DNA from: Mycobacterium sp. DL440
Lineage (GTDB): Bacteria > Actinomycetota > Actinomycetes > Mycobacteriales > Mycobacteriaceae
Assembly: GCF_011745145.1 (NCBI RefSeq)
Contig: NZ_CP050191.1
Span: 5,248,147-5,312,146, forward strand
Reading direction: 5' to 3'
DNA length: 64,000 bases
This document shows, piece by piece, positions 10,154-20,162 of the stretch (positions are counted from its first letter, which is position 1; every line of letters starts with the position of its first letter). Below the pieces are notes generated by a model. It searched no databases and was not told where the DNA came from. It saw only the letters and a list, made by a program, of their open reading frames with translations. A program made the position numbers and the translations under genes.

Positions 10154-11089
10154 ATGTCCTCCTCAGCGACGGTTCACGACGTCATCATCATCGGTTCCGG
10201 CCCCGCCGGATACACCGCAGCCATCTATGCCGCCCGCGCCCAGCTCAAGCCGCTGGTGTTCGAGGGCACGCAGTTCGGCGGCGCGTTGATGACCACCACC
10301 GAGGTGGAGAACTACCCGGGGTTCCGTGAGGGCATCACCGGCCCCGAATTGATGGACGAGATGCGTGAGCAGGCGCTGCGCTTCGGTGCGGATCTGCGCA
10401 TGGAGGACGTCGACGCCGTAGACCTCACCGGCCCGGTGAAATCGGTCACCGTCGGCGACGAGACCCACCAGGCCCGGTCGGTGATCCTGGCCATGGGTGC
10501 CGCGGCGCGGCACCTCGGTGTGCCCGGCGAGGAAGCCCTGACCGGCATGGGCGTGAGTACCTGCGCCACCTGCGACGGCTTCTTCTTCCGCGACGAGGAC
10601 ATCATCGTGGTCGGCGGCGGCGACTCGGCGATGGAAGAGGCGACGTTCCTCACCCGGTTCGCACGTTCTGTGACCCTGATCCACCGTCGCAACGAGTTCC
10701 GCGCCTCCAAGATCATGCTGGAGCGGGCCCGCGCCAACGAGAAGATCACCTTCCTGACCAACACCGAGATCACCCAGATCGAGGGCGATCCGAAGGTCAC
10801 CGGTGTGCGGCTGCGTGACACCGTCACCGGCGAGGAGTCCAAGCTCGAGGTGACCGGGGTGTTCGTCGCGATCGGTCACGACCCCCGCTCGGAACTCGTG
10901 CGCGGTCAGATCGATCTCGACGACGAGGGCTACGTGAGCGTGATCGGCCGTACCACCGCGACCACGCTCGACGGTGTGTTCGCCGCGGGCGACCTCGTCG
11001 ACCACACCTACCGCCAGGCCATCACCGCCGCGGGCAGCGGCTGTTCGGCGGCCATCGACACCGAGCGCTGGCTCGCCGACAACGACTGA
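10154..11089 (+). CDS. trxB: Thioredoxin reductase (NADPH)
   Basis: A flavoenzyme of 311 aa that transfers electrons from NADPH to thioredoxin. The N-terminal FAD-binding [10 protein letters not shown] motif, the redox-active CATC (in [11 protein letters not shown]) and the NADPH-binding [12 protein letters not shown] motif are all present in the order typical of low-molecular-weight TrxB. A C-terminal FAD-contact segment ([21 protein letters not shown]) completes the fold. The ATG is preceded by GCAGAAAGGCTTAC. trxC follows after 34 bp, and the SigH-type promoter precedes the pair. Confidence 0.97.
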   Translation: MSSSATVHDVIIIGSGPAGYTAAIYAARAQLKPLVFEGTQFGGALMTTTEVENYPGFREGITGPELMDEMREQALRFGADLRMEDVDAVDLTGPVKSVTVGDETHQARSVILAMGAAARHLGVPGEEALTGMGVSTCATCDGFFFRDEDIIVVGGGDSAMEEATFLTRFARSVTLIHRRNEFRASKIMLERARANEKITFLTNTEITQIEGDPKVTGVRLRDTVTGEESKLEVTGVFVAIGHDPRSELVRGQIDLDDEGYVSVIGRTTATTLDGVFAAGDLVDHTYRQAITAAGSGCSAAIDTERWLADND

Positions 11090-11123
11090 CCCCCAATAGA
11101 TTTCGACCCGACAGGAGAGCTCC

Positions 11124-11456
11124 ATGAGTGCGGACAGCGCAACAGTAACCGTCACCGACGATTCGTTCTCGGACGATGTCCTGACCAGCAGCACGCCGGT
11201 GCTGGTGGATTTCTGGGCCACCTGGTGCGGGCCGTGCAAGATGGTGGCCCCGGTGCTCGAGGAGATCGCCGGCGAGAAGGCCGGTGAGTTGCGGGTCGCC
11301 AAGATCGACGTCGACGCCAACCCGGCCACCGCGCGTGACTTCCAGGTGGTGTCGATCCCGACGCTGATCCTGTTCAAGGACGGCGCCCCGGTCAAGCGCA
11401 TCGTCGGTGCCAAGGGCAAGGCCGCCCTGCTGCGGGAACTCGCCGACGCTCTCTGA
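11124..11456 (+). CDS. trxC: Thioredoxin
   Basis: A 110-aa thioredoxin that reduces protein disulfides and is recycled by the adjacent TrxB. The active site WCGPCK is intact near residue 35, followed by the cis-Pro segment (VVSIPTLILFKDG) and the conserved C-terminal helix. A good ribosome binding site (CAGGAGAG) precedes the ATG. The length and sequence are those of the Rv3914 family. Confidence 0.97.
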   Translation: MSADSATVTVTDDSFSDDVLTSSTPVLVDFWATWCGPCKMVAPVLEEIAGEKAGELRVAKIDVDANPATARDFQVVSIPTLILFKDGAPVKRIVGAKGKAALLRELADAL

Positions 11457-11576
11457 GTTCACACACACCACACACACCCCGGGTACGCCTGGCGTTTTCC
11501 GGATTGTGGCCGAAATCTGAGACAATGCTGGCTAGCTAGACCGGCAGATGGCCGGAAACCAGCATGGAGGGGCCGA

Positions 11577-12770
11577 ATGTCGAGTCTGCGTCGCGGTGAC
11601 CGTGGCGGAGCAGTCACCGAGATCCGGGCAGCCTTGGCCGCGTTAGGTCTGATCGACAACCCTGACGCCGACCTGAGCACCGGCAGACACGTTGCGCTCG
11701 ACGCATTCGATGACGAGCTCGACAGCGCCGTCCGGGCATTTCAGCAGCACCGGGGCCTGTTGGTGGACGGAATCGTCGGAGAGGCCACCTATCGCGCCCT
11801 GCGCGAGGCCTCCTACCGGCTCGGTGCCCGCACCCTGACCCATCAGTTCGGTGCGCCTATGTACGGCGACGATGTGGCGACCCTGCAGGCCCGCCTGCAG
11901 GACCTTGGTTTCTATACCGGCATGGTCGACGGGCATTTCGGTCTGCAGACCCACAACGCGTTGTCGTCCTACCAGCGTGAGTACGGGCTGTACCCCGACG
12001 GTATCTGTGGACCGGAAACCTTGCGCTCGTTGTATTTCCTGGGTTCGCGGGTGACCGGTGGTTCGCCGCACGCGATCCGAGAGGAAGAGCTGGTGCGACG
12101 CTCGGGTCCACAGCTCTCCGGCAAGCACGTCATCATCGATCCGGGCCGCGGCGGCTCCGATCACGGGATGATCATGAACGGGCCCGACGGGCCGATCAGC
12201 GAAGCAGACATCTTGTGGGACTTGGCAAGTCGGCTGGAAGGCCGGATGACCGCGATCGGCATGGAGACGTTCATCTCACGGCCGGCCAACCGCAGCCCAC
12301 TGGACGCCGAACGTGCCGCCACTGCCAACCGGGTCGGTGCGGATCTGATGATCAGTCTGCGCTGTGAGAGTCAGCGCTCCCCCTCCGCAAATGGCGTGGC
12401 CTCGTTCCACTTCGGGAATTCCCATGGTTCGGTGTCGACCATCGGCCGCAACCTCGCCGACTTCATTCAGCGGGAAGTGGTGGCCCGCACCGGATTACGT
12501 GACTGCCGGTCCCACGGCCGGACCTGGGATCTGCTCCGGCTGACCCGGATGCCCACCGTCGAGGTGGACATCGGCTACATCACCAATCCGCATGATCGCG
12601 GGCTGCTGCTGTCCAACCACACTCGTGACGCGATCGCCGAGGGCATCCTGGCTGCGGTCAAGCGCCTGTATCTGTTGGGCAAGAACGACCGTCCGACAGG
12701 CACTTTCACCTTCGCCGAGCTGTTGGCTCACGAGTTGTCGGTGGAGCAGCAGGCGGGCCGCGGCGCGTGA
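11577..12770 (+). CDS. cwlM: CwlM, regulatory amidase-like protein
   Basis: This 397-aa protein has two N-terminal peptidoglycan-binding-type repeats (LRRGDRGGAVTEIRAALAALG and GDDVATLQARLQDLGFYTG) and a C-terminal amidase_3 fold. It has no signal peptide, so it should be cytoplasmic. The usual zinc-ligand motif DPGHGG reads DPGRGG here, so one ligand His is replaced by Arg, consistent with a non-catalytic regulator. In M. tuberculosis CwlM (Rv3915) is phosphorylated by PknB and stimulates MurA; an unphosphorylated form interacts with MurJ and FhaA. A GGAGGGG ribosome binding site precedes the ATG. Confidence 0.92.
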   Translation: MSSLRRGDRGGAVTEIRAALAALGLIDNPDADLSTGRHVALDAFDDELDSAVRAFQQHRGLLVDGIVGEATYRALREASYRLGARTLTHQFGAPMYGDDVATLQARLQDLGFYTGMVDGHFGLQTHNALSSYQREYGLYPDGICGPETLRSLYFLGSRVTGGSPHAIREEELVRRSGPQLSGKHVIIDPGRGGSDHGMIMNGPDGPISEADILWDLASRLEGRMTAIGMETFISRPANRSPLDAERAATANRVGADLMISLRCESQRSPSANGVASFHFGNSHGSVSTIGRNLADFIQREVVARTGLRDCRSHGRTWDLLRLTRMPTVEVDIGYITNPHDRGLLLSNHTRDAIAEGILAAVKRLYLLGKNDRPTGTFTFAELLAHELSVEQQAGRGA

Positions 12771-12780
12771 GCGCCAGTTC

Positions 12781-13060
12781 TGCTTGATACGCCGCCTGCT
12801 GCCTGACGACAAGCCCGCTGACCTCGCAGTGCGCCAGGGGCAGTTTCACACCGTGATCATCGGCTCCGACCGTGCCGGCACCGATCATGCGGTACGCGCA
12901 GTTCTCCCTCAGAAATCGCAGGGCCGGTGGAGACGATTCTCGGCGAGCGCCTACGTGCCGGCCGTGAGCTCGCGGCTCTCGAGGGCGTTCCTCATCTGAC
13001 CAGTGCGGTGGTGCATGGTGATCTCGGTGCCGCGAATGTGCCGTGGGAGACGGCCTTGCC
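12781..13060 (+). pseudogene. Remnant of an APH-type phosphotransferase gene
   Basis: No intact gene lies between cwlM and the next minus-strand gene, but two fragments look like one decayed gene. In one frame, from about 12785, the sequence reads LIRRLLPDDKPADLAVRQG then QFHTVIIGSDR, resembling the N-lobe of aminoglycoside-phosphotransferase-fold enzymes. In another frame, from about 12927, it reads LGERLRAGRELAALEGV then VVHGDLGAANV, matching the catalytic HGDLGxxNV loop. The ~200 residues normally between these elements are missing, and the frames differ. I infer an internal deletion plus frameshift. Boundaries are approximate and the substrate class is unknown. Confidence 0.6.
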
Positions 13061-13192
13061 GGCTACCGCTGACGCTCGCACGATGCCTCATCACAATTAC
13101 TTGCAAGACAGTGCACTTGAACTCAGCCATGACGCGGTGGGCGGTACCGCGGCCACACCATCGGTTCGACGCGAGCGATGCCGCCTCGGTTT

Positions 13193-14053
13193 CTACTGTG
13201 GGCCAGAGCTTTTGACGCCGACGCCGGACATTCCGGCACCGATCGGCAGCTCGATCCGGGCATTCTCCAGGAGCCGCTCGAGCGCGGCTTCGACCTCGGC
13301 TTTCCAGCCCAGTCCCTTGTCGAGTTCCAGGCGCAGCCGCGGGAAGTACGGGTGCGGCGCCACAACCGTGAAGCCCACGTCTTCGAGAAAATCGGTTGTC
13401 AGCATGCACTCGTCGACCGAGCAGTCCCCCAGCACCGCCACGACCGGAGACAACTCGTCGGGAAGCGTGCTGCCGTCGTTCATTTCGGCCGCGGCCGAGG
13501 TGTAGCCGAACGCCTCCAATGCCCGAACGCCTCGCCGCACCAGGTCGTTGACCACGGCGGCCAGCAGACTCTGCGACAACAGCTCGCGGTCTTCGGCACA
13601 CTCGACACCGATCGCGGTCAACAGAATCGCGTCAGCGCTGACCGGCGCGGTCGGAAACAGCCGGGCCCGCGGCACCGCCCCCGGGGGCGCATAGAACGCG
13701 AAGCCCAGACACGGATCGTCCACGACGGCCGGAGCTGTCCACCCCTCCCCTGCCGGCACCGTCAAGTCAGCTACGTCGGCTGGAACGACCAGATTGATCT
13801 CGACGTCGGCGCCTGGCCCAGCACTTGGCTCGTCGCCCGTTGCGTCGTCCGCACGAGCGGTGACCGCAAGCTGCCCGCAGGACCCCCACTCGAGCATCAC
13901 CATCGAGAGCCAGGCTTCTTTCTCGAATTCGGGATCGGTCAGGTGGGCGTCACCGATGGTGGACGGATCGACTTCCCAGAACACACAGCGCCGCGCATGC
14001 TTGGGCAGCTGCTCGAAGCCCTCGAGCCGAAGCGGCGTTATTCGTGCTGTCAC
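13193..14053 (-). CDS. Conserved hypothetical protein (Rv3916c-like)
   Basis: A predicted soluble protein of 286 aa with no signal peptide or membrane segment. It starts MTARITPLRLEGFEQLPKHARRCVFWEVDP. That phrase and the later AWLSMVMLEWGSCGQLA resemble actinobacterial proteins at the same locus, sometimes noted as acetyltransferase-like. The C-terminal part (LVRRGVRALEAFGYTSAAAE, then DFLEDVGFTVVAPHPYFPRLRLEL) has the pattern of a GNAT fold (a paired helix, then a VGF strand), but this is inference. It lies upstream of parB with 222 bp between the parB stop and this gene's start side. Function is not known. Confidence 0.75.
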   Translation of the reverse strand: MTARITPLRLEGFEQLPKHARRCVFWEVDPSTIGDAHLTDPEFEKEAWLSMVMLEWGSCGQLAVTARADDATGDEPSAGPGADVEINLVVPADVADLTVPAGEGWTAPAVVDDPCLGFAFYAPPGAVPRARLFPTAPVSADAILLTAIGVECAEDRELLSQSLLAAVVNDLVRRGVRALEAFGYTSAAAEMNDGSTLPDELSPVVAVLGDCSVDECMLTTDFLEDVGFTVVAPHPYFPRLRLELDKGLGWKAEVEAALERLLENARIELPIGAGMSGVGVKSSGPQ

Positions 14054-14275
14054 TGAGGTCCCTGGCTTTCACACTGTGTGCGTGGCTGCCCTTCAAGGAT
14101 AGGAGAGTCCGCCGGGGTCAGCCCACTGCGCCCTGAAAATCTCATCGAGTTCCGCCTCCGAAGTGAAATGCTATGCCGCACAGATGCTTTGCGCTACACG
14201 GCGCTCGCGGCGGCAGGCTCTGATCACTGATGTGTCACAGTGACGGAACAACCTGGTGTCGTTGGTCGTGGGTCC

Positions 14276-15301
14276 TCAGTGCTCTTCGGCACTCATAATG
14301 TCGACAATTCGCTGTAGGTCGTCGACCGACCCGAACTCGACCACGATCTTCCCTTTTCGTTTGCCGAGACTCACAGTGACCCGGGTATCGAAGGCCGACG
14401 AGAGCCGTTCAGCAACGTCTTGAAGGCCCGGCATCTGGATCGGCTTACGCCGCGGTGCCGGCGGCGCGGTGTTGCCGTCACGGTTGGCCAGGGTCACGGC
14501 CTCCTCAGTGGCGCGCACCGACATACCCTCGGCGATGATGCGGGCAGCCAACTCCTCCTGCTTCTCCGCTCCCCCCTCCAGGGCGAGCAACGCGCGTGCA
14601 TGGCCCGCGGACAGCACTCCGGCCGCGACGCGCCGCTGCACGGCGATCGGAAGTCGCAACAGCCGGATCATGTTGGAGATCAATGGCCGCGAGCGACCTA
14701 TCCGGGCAGCGAGTTCATCGTGCGTGACGTCGAATTCGTCGAGCAGCTGTTGGTAGGCGGCGGCCTCTTCCAACGGGTTGAGCTGTACCCGGTGGATATT
14801 CTCCAGCAGCGCGTCGCGCAACATGTTGTCGTCACCGGTCTCCCGGACGATCGCCGGGATAACCTCCAAGCCGGCCTGCTGCGCTGCTCGCCAGCGCCGC
14901 TCCCCCATCACCAGCTGGTAGTGGGGTTCACCGTTCTCCTCGACGACACGGACGACGATCGGCTGCATCAATCCGAACTCGCGGATGGAGTGCACCAGCT
15001 CGCTCAGCGCCTCCTCGTCGAACACCTGGCGAGGCTGGCGCGGATTCGGCTGGATCAGGCTGGGGTCGATCTCGCGGTAGGTCGCGCCGACATCACTGGC
15101 GAGGAGCGGGTCGGACCCATCGGGTGCCGGGGGCGTCGTGGCCGTTGTCCCCGTGCTGGACGGCGGGCCGAGCAGGACGTCGGCTGCGGTTGCGCCGATC
15201 TTAGGGCTCAGGACGTCGGTACCGTCCTCAGCGGGACCGGTCGGAATGAGGGCTGCCAGTCCCCTGCCCAAGCCACTCCGCTTCCGTGCCGGCTGATTCA
15301 T
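14276..15301 (-). CDS. parB: Chromosome partitioning protein ParB
   Basis: A 341-aa CTP-dependent DNA clamp that loads at parS and spreads to organise the origin. A basic N-terminus ([15 protein letters not shown]) for ParA contact is followed by a disordered linker. The ParB/Srx CTPase motifs are GERRWRA and ENIHR, then a helix-turn-helix ([25 protein letters not shown]), then a C-terminal dimerisation region. It lies 61 bp downstream of parA on the same strand. Three perfect-core parS sites occur 1-2 kb upstream. Annotation is secure. Confidence 0.97.
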   Translation of the reverse strand: MNQPARKRSGLGRGLAALIPTGPAEDGTDVLSPKIGATAADVLLGPPSSTGTTATTPPAPDGSDPLLASDVGATYREIDPSLIQPNPRQPRQVFDEEALSELVHSIREFGLMQPIVVRVVEENGEPHYQLVMGERRWRAAQQAGLEVIPAIVRETGDDNMLRDALLENIHRVQLNPLEEAAAYQQLLDEFDVTHDELAARIGRSRPLISNMIRLLRLPIAVQRRVAAGVLSAGHARALLALEGGAEKQEELAARIIAEGMSVRATEEAVTLANRDGNTAPPAPRRKPIQMPGLQDVAERLSSAFDTRVTVSLGKRKGKIVVEFGSVDDLQRIVDIMSAEEH

Positions 15302-15362
15302 GGTCGTCTCCTGCTCATTGCTGCCGTCCGCTGTCTGTCTACTGGCTGTTGGTTACTGGCAC

Positions 15363-16352
15363 CTACTGAGCGCGGGGCGGTGCCCCGCGCTCTGCGATCT
15401 CGCGGCTCGCGTCGAGATAGCTCAAGGCCCCGCGGGATCCCGGATCGTAATCGAGGATCGTCATCCCGTACCCGGGGGCTTCCGACACCTTCACGCTCCG
15501 CGGGATGACCGTGCGCAACACCTTGTCGCCGAAGTGCTCGCGCACATCTTCGGCGACCTGATCCGCCAGCTTGGTCCGCCCGTCGTACATCGTCAGTATC
15601 ACGGTGGACACCGACAGCTCCGGGTTGAGATGCGCCTTCACCATCTCGATGTTGCGCAGCAGCTGCCCCACACCTTCCAGCGCGTAGTACTCGCACTGAA
15701 TCGGGATCAACACCTCGGGCGCGGCCACCAGAGCGTTGATGGTCAACAACCCGAGGGACGGCGGGCAGTCGATGAAGACGTAGTCGAAGTTGTGGTTGGC
15801 CAGCGCCGCGAGGGCCGACCGCAGCCGCCCTTCGCGAGCCACCATGCTGACCAACTCAATCTCAGCGCCGGCCAAGTCGATGGTCGCGGGAATGCAGAAC
15901 AACCGATCACTGTGCGGGCTCTGCTGAAGAGCTTCCTCCACCGGGATGTCTCCGATGAGCACCTCGTACGACGACGGGGTGCCGGGACGATGCTCGATGC
16001 CCAACGCGGTGCTGGCGTTGCCCTGCGGGTCGAGATCGATCACCAACGTCCGCAACCCCTGCAGCGCAAGCGCGGCGGCGACGTTCACCGCGGTGGTCGT
16101 CTTGCCGACGCCACCCTTTTGGTTCGCGATCGTGAACACCCGCTGATGGGACGGCCGAGGAAGCTGACCGTGTGAGGTGTGGAGCACGCGGGTCGCCTGC
16201 TCCGCCTCCGCGGCTATCGGGGTGTCCATGCTGGCGTCAGTGGACCACGCGGCGGCGGCGCCGCTGTTTGGCCATGTTTCACGTGAAACCGTTTCACGTG
16301 AAACGGCGGGCGTGCCTTTGGTCTCGGCCGCTACCTGCCGATTAGAACCCAT
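15363..16352 (-). CDS. parA: Chromosome partitioning ATPase ParA
   Basis: A deviant-Walker ATPase that drives segregation of ParB-bound origins and interacts with the polar protein Wag31 in mycobacteria. The deviant Walker A reads KGGVGKTT, with the Walker B region DYVFIDCPPSLGLLT. Two start codons compete. The ATG at 16358 forms an ATGA overlap with the rsmG stop. The ATG at 16352 sits six bases after AGGAG and is my choice, giving 329 aa. The N-terminal extension contains VSRETVSRET, which is the translation of two adjacent parS palindromes, so the site dictates the peptide. Confidence 0.95.
   Translation of the reverse strand: MGSNRQVAAETKGTPAVSRETVSRETWPNSGAAAAWSTDASMDTPIAAEAEQATRVLHTSHGQLPRPSHQRVFTIANQKGGVGKTTTAVNVAAALALQGLRTLVIDLDPQGNASTALGIEHRPGTPSSYEVLIGDIPVEEALQQSPHSDRLFCIPATIDLAGAEIELVSMVAREGRLRSALAALANHNFDYVFIDCPPSLGLLTINALVAAPEVLIPIQCEYYALEGVGQLLRNIEMVKAHLNPELSVSTVILTMYDGRTKLADQVAEDVREHFGDKVLRTVIPRSVKVSEAPGYGMTILDYDPGSRGALSYLDASREIAERGAPPRAQ
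16275..16290. promoter_or_regulatory. parS site 1
   Basis: TGTTTCACGTGAAACC carries a perfect 14-bp palindromic parS core (GTTTCACGTGAAAC, 16276-16289). It lies within the 5' part of parA and shares its last base with the next site. It is a ParB nucleation site by family knowledge. Confidence 0.92.
16290..16305. promoter_or_regulatory. parS site 2
   Basis: CGTTTCACGTGAAACG has a perfect parS core at 16291-16304 and is a palindrome over all 16 bases. It directly abuts site 1, with core centres 15 bp apart. Both are inside parA. Confidence 0.92.
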
Positions 16353-16354
16353 CC

Positions 16355-17083
<729 letters not shown>

Positions 17084-17129
17084 CTACGGCACCGTCGCCG
17101 CAAATGAACTACACCGTTGTAACTAGAAC

Positions 17130-17672
17130 TCAGCCAAGCAGAACGACGACGCGGCGCGACGGCTCCACGCCCTCGCTCTCGCTGCGGACACCATCGACCG
17201 CGGCCACTGCATCGTGAACAATCTTCCGCTCGAACGGAGTCATAGGCGCCAGCTCCTCGCGCTCACCGGATTCCAGCACGCGATGGGCCACCTTGTCGCC
17301 CAGCGCAGCGAGCTCGTCGCGGCGACGGCGCCGCCACCGCGCGATGTCCAGCATCAGTCGACTGCGCTCGCCGGTCTTCTGGTGGACCGCCAGCCGGGTC
17401 AGCTCCTGGAGGGCATCCAGCACCTCGCCCTTGCGGCCCACCAGCTTGCTCAGATCGCCGCCGCCGTCGATGCTCACCACCGCCCGGTCACCTTCGACAT
17501 CCAGATCGATATCGCCATCGAAGTCCAGCAGGTCGAGCAGATCCTCGAGATAGTCGCCGGCGATCTCGCCTTCCGCGACCAGTCGCTCCTCCAGGTCGGC
17601 CTGACTCTTGGGCGCGGACTGGGTGTCCTCCTCCAGCTCGGTGCCGGGTTCGGTCGTCTGTGCGTCCGTCAT
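17130..17672 (-). CDS. jag: Jag/KhpB-type KH-R3H RNA-binding protein
   Basis: A 180-aa single-stranded nucleic-acid-binding protein of the Jag family. An acidic N-terminus precedes a KH domain (DLSKLVGRKGEVLDALQELTRL, with the GRKG loop) and an R3H domain ending ELAPMTPFERKIVHDAVA and SEGVEPSRRVVV. It lies between rsmG and yidC, its conserved place. The Jag/KhpB family is linked to cell envelope and division control in Gram-positive bacteria. The precise role in mycobacteria is not established here. Confidence 0.9.
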   Translation of the reverse strand: MTDAQTTEPGTELEEDTQSAPKSQADLEERLVAEGEIAGDYLEDLLDLLDFDGDIDLDVEGDRAVVSIDGGGDLSKLVGRKGEVLDALQELTRLAVHQKTGERSRLMLDIARWRRRRRDELAALGDKVAHRVLESGEREELAPMTPFERKIVHDAVAAVDGVRSESEGVEPSRRVVVLLG

Positions 17673-17711
17673 ATCCGTCTTCTCCCTACTTGTAGCCAGT
17701 GTGAGAACTGG

Positions 17712-18785
17712 TCACCGTTTCCGCTTCTTGGGGCGTGCACCGGGCTTGGGCGTGCGGTTCACGCTCGGGGCTGCCGATTCACCTGCCGCGTCCGTTTCGT
17801 CTTTGGTCTGCGCCGGATCCGGATCCGCCTCGACATCCTCCGTAGCGGCCGCCGCACTCGCGGGTTCGCCCTTACGTGCGCGGTTGGGTTTCGCTCCGGG
17901 CGCCGGTGCGTTCGCCGAACGACGCTCGATCGCCTCGGCCTTCTTGGCTTCTTCTTCCTTCTCGATCATCCCGAAGACGTAATGCTGCTGACCGTAAGTC
18001 CAGATGTTGTTGGACAGCCAGTAGATGATCACGGCCAGGGGCAGGAACGGTCCACCGACCACCACACCGAGCGGGAACACGTAGAGCGCGAGCTTGTTCA
18101 TCATCGCGGTCTGCGGGTTGGCCGCGGCCTCGACGCTCTGGCGGGCCACCGACGCCCGGCTGTTGAAGTGCGTGGCGATGCCCGCCAGGATCATGATCGG
18201 TACGCCGACCAGAACCACGGCGAACCGGTTGAATTCCGTGAATGCCTCCAGGCCGTGCTGCTGGACCATCGTCGCGCCCAGTGGTGCACCGAAAAGGTTG
18301 GCGTCGAGGAAGTGGCTCACGTCGGTCGCGCTGAAGACATAGTTCGCGAGGCTGCGGTTCTCCTCCACGGACAACCCCAACCGGCCGATGCCGGTCTGAG
18401 TCCGGTTGAAGGACATCAACACGTGGTACAGGCCGAGGAACACCGGCACCTGAGCCAGCATCGGCAGGCAGCCGAGGATCGGGTTGAATCCGTGCTCGCG
18501 TTGCAGCTTCTGCATCTCCAGCGCCATGCGCTGGCGGTCCTTGCCGTACTTCTTCTGCAGCGCCTTGATCTGTGGCTGCAGTTCCTGCATCTGCCGCGTG
18601 GTGCGGATCTGCTTGACAAAGGGCTTGTAGAGGATCGCGCGCAGCGTGAACACCAGGAACATCACCGACAGCGCCCAGGCGAAGAAGTTCTCAGGGCCGA
18701 GCAGGAAGGCGAATGCCTTGTACCAAACCCACATGATCGCCGACACCGGGTAATAGATGACATCCAGGCTGAACCAATTAAACAC
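17712..18785 (-). CDS. yidC: Membrane protein insertase YidC
   Basis: Inserts and folds inner-membrane proteins, alone or with Sec. The ~357-aa protein has the YidC/Oxa1 fold, including the conserved [12 protein letters not shown] segment, [21 protein letters not shown] and [19 protein letters not shown], and ends in a basic disordered tail (RPKKRKR). I chose the GTG at 18785 ([14 protein letters not shown]) because a GGGGAGAG ribosome binding site lies 8 bases upstream. An ATG 42 bp further up would add unrelated residues. The start overlaps the yidD stop by about 8 bp. Confidence 0.95.
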   Translation of the reverse strand: MFNWFSLDVIYYPVSAIMWVWYKAFAFLLGPENFFAWALSVMFLVFTLRAILYKPFVKQIRTTRQMQELQPQIKALQKKYGKDRQRMALEMQKLQREHGFNPILGCLPMLAQVPVFLGLYHVLMSFNRTQTGIGRLGLSVEENRSLANYVFSATDVSHFLDANLFGAPLGATMVQQHGLEAFTEFNRFAVVLVGVPIMILAGIATHFNSRASVARQSVEAAANPQTAMMNKLALYVFPLGVVVGGPFLPLAVIIYWLSNNIWTYGQQHYVFGMIEKEEEAKKAEAIERRSANAPAPGAKPNRARKGEPASAAAATEDVEADPDPAQTKDETDAAGESAAPSVNRTPKPGARPKKRKR

Positions 18786-19134
18786 GCGACTTGCTCTCCC
18801 CTCGCTTCGCTGGGGTATCCCAGACAAGGTTTTCGGCGGCGGCGATCCCGCCAGAGACGGACTCGTCAGAACTGACGGACTCGTGATCGTGAGGGCACCG
18901 GTCGGGGATGGGATCCCATCCCCCCGGGTGCCACGGGCCGCATTTCAGCAGTCGGATCAATGTCAGCCACGCACCGCGGAACAAGCCGTACTCGGTGAGG
19001 GCATCGACCGCGTACTGACTGCAGGTCGGCATGAACCGGCACGACGGCAGTCGAAGCGGAGAGACGGTGTGGCGGTAGAGCTGAATCAGGAAGATCGCAC
19101 CGCGGGCTGCACCGGCACCCGCCCTGCGGATCAT
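18778..19134 (-). CDS. yidD: Membrane protein insertion efficiency factor YidD
   Basis: A 118-aa YidD family protein, thought to assist YidC. The family signature is clear: [27 protein letters not shown], then [24 protein letters not shown], with the conserved Cys residues. It overlaps rnpA upstream by 4 bp (ATGA) and yidC downstream by 8 bp, so all three are probably translationally coupled. Confidence 0.94.
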   Translation of the reverse strand: MIRRAGAGAARGAIFLIQLYRHTVSPLRLPSCRFMPTCSQYAVDALTEYGLFRGAWLTLIRLLKCGPWHPGGWDPIPDRCPHDHESVSSDESVSGGIAAAENLVWDTPAKRGESKSRV

Positions 19135-19487
19135 GGTGAAGTCCTGCGCCGCGCCTCGAGGCGCTCGAGAGCGCGCTGTAATTGCTGCTCCAACCGTGGC
19201 GACGGCGCTTCACTGCTGCCGGCGCGAGCCCGGATCACCACGAGGTCCGTGGCATCCAGACGCGGTATGACGGTACGGGCGGCATGACGCAGCCGCCGAG
19301 ACACCCGATGACGCTCCACGGCATTCCCGACGGCTTTGGACACGATCAGACCGACCCGCGGGCCGGTTGCATCCGTTCCCTCGTGTAGCGCGTGTACGAC
19401 AACGTCAGGTTGAACCGCACGCACGCCACGACTGACGGTGGCACTGAACTCCGCGGACCGCCTCATCCGGTATCGAGCCGGAAGCAC
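19131..19487 (-). CDS. rnpA: Ribonuclease P protein component
   Basis: The 118-aa protein subunit of RNase P, which trims the 5' leader of pre-tRNAs together with the rnpB RNA (not in this window). It begins [14 protein letters not shown] and carries the basic RNR-type motif region ([24 protein letters not shown]). It lies directly downstream of rpmH, the universal arrangement, with 21 bp between. Confidence 0.96.
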   Translation of the reverse strand: MLPARYRMRRSAEFSATVSRGVRAVQPDVVVHALHEGTDATGPRVGLIVSKAVGNAVERHRVSRRLRHAARTVIPRLDATDLVVIRARAGSSEAPSPRLEQQLQRALERLEARRRTSP

Positions 19488-19508
19488 CGCGCTAGATCCT
19501 GCGTCGAA

Positions 19509-19652
19509 TCACGCAGTAAGTGCGCGACGGCCCTTGCCACGACGGTTGGCGACGATGGCGCGGCCGGCGCGAGTGCGCATCCGCAGCCGGAACCCATGCA
19601 CGCGCGCACGGCGGCGGTTGTTGGGCTGGTAGGTCCGCTTGCCCTTGGCCAC
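19509..19652 (-). CDS. rpmH: 50S ribosomal protein L34
   Basis: A 47-aa, strongly basic ribosomal protein (begins [20 protein letters not shown]). The GTG at 19652 is chosen because AAGGAGAG lies six bases upstream and the resulting length equals that of the family. A longer upstream extension in frame has no L34 similarity. It is divergent from dnaA across a 510-bp region. Confidence 0.96.
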   Translation of the reverse strand: MAKGKRTYQPNNRRRARVHGFRLRMRTRAGRAIVANRRGKGRRALTA

Positions 19653-19899
19653 GGCAATCTCTCCTTGTTCCGTTTGGCACCCGCCCCCGCCGACACCGAG
19701 GTGTCGCCGAAAACGGTTACCGTGCAAGCTCTGTTTAAGCTCGTCCGTCGTGCTTTACTAACCGGCGCGTTCTCCGGAACCTCCCGGGCGCAGCCGTATC
19801 GCCACGTGCGGGCGACTGCTCGAGGGTACTGATGAGATTTCCCTCGGTCAAACCTGCCCCGACCCGCACACATGGCAAGTATCCGATGTTGCAGAACTG

Positions 19900-19928
19900 T
19901 TGGCACATCGAGAGAAAACTGTTAGCTT
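19900..19928 (+). promoter_or_regulatory. Putative sigma-A promoter of dnaA
   Basis: TTGGCA (19900-19905), a 17-bp spacer and TAGCTT (19923-19928) form a reasonable SigA promoter about 235 bp upstream of the dnaA start. The 510-bp rpmH-dnaA region must hold promoters in both directions. I did not find an equally clear one for rpmH. This is pattern matching only. Confidence 0.4.
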
Positions 19929-20064
19929 CTGGCAATGCCGTTCCGAGCCTGGACCGGCCCCGGAAAATGAAACGAGAGATCGCGGCGCGGCGCACCCTCG
20001 CAGCATGTGACGAAGCCGGCCACGACGCTCTCAGAACAGACAACAGAGCGACGACGACTGTCCT

Positions 20065-20097
20065 TTCTCCACAAGCTGTGGATAAATATGTGGACAG
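20065..20097. promoter_or_regulatory. DnaA-box cluster upstream of dnaA
   Basis: Three DnaA-box-like 9-mers are spaced 12 bp apart: TTCTCCACA (20065-20073, one mismatch), TGTGGATAA (20077-20085, the reverse of perfect TTATCCACA) and TGTGGACAG (20089-20097, one mismatch to TTGTCCACA on the other strand). Their position 65-100 bp ahead of dnaA suggests autoregulation or titration of DnaA. Confidence 0.7.
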
Positions 20098-20162
20098 TTC
20101 GTCATCGTTCTTTTTGGTCGTCACCGGGTCGACCGCGAAGCACCTCAAAGGGGGAACAGTCG

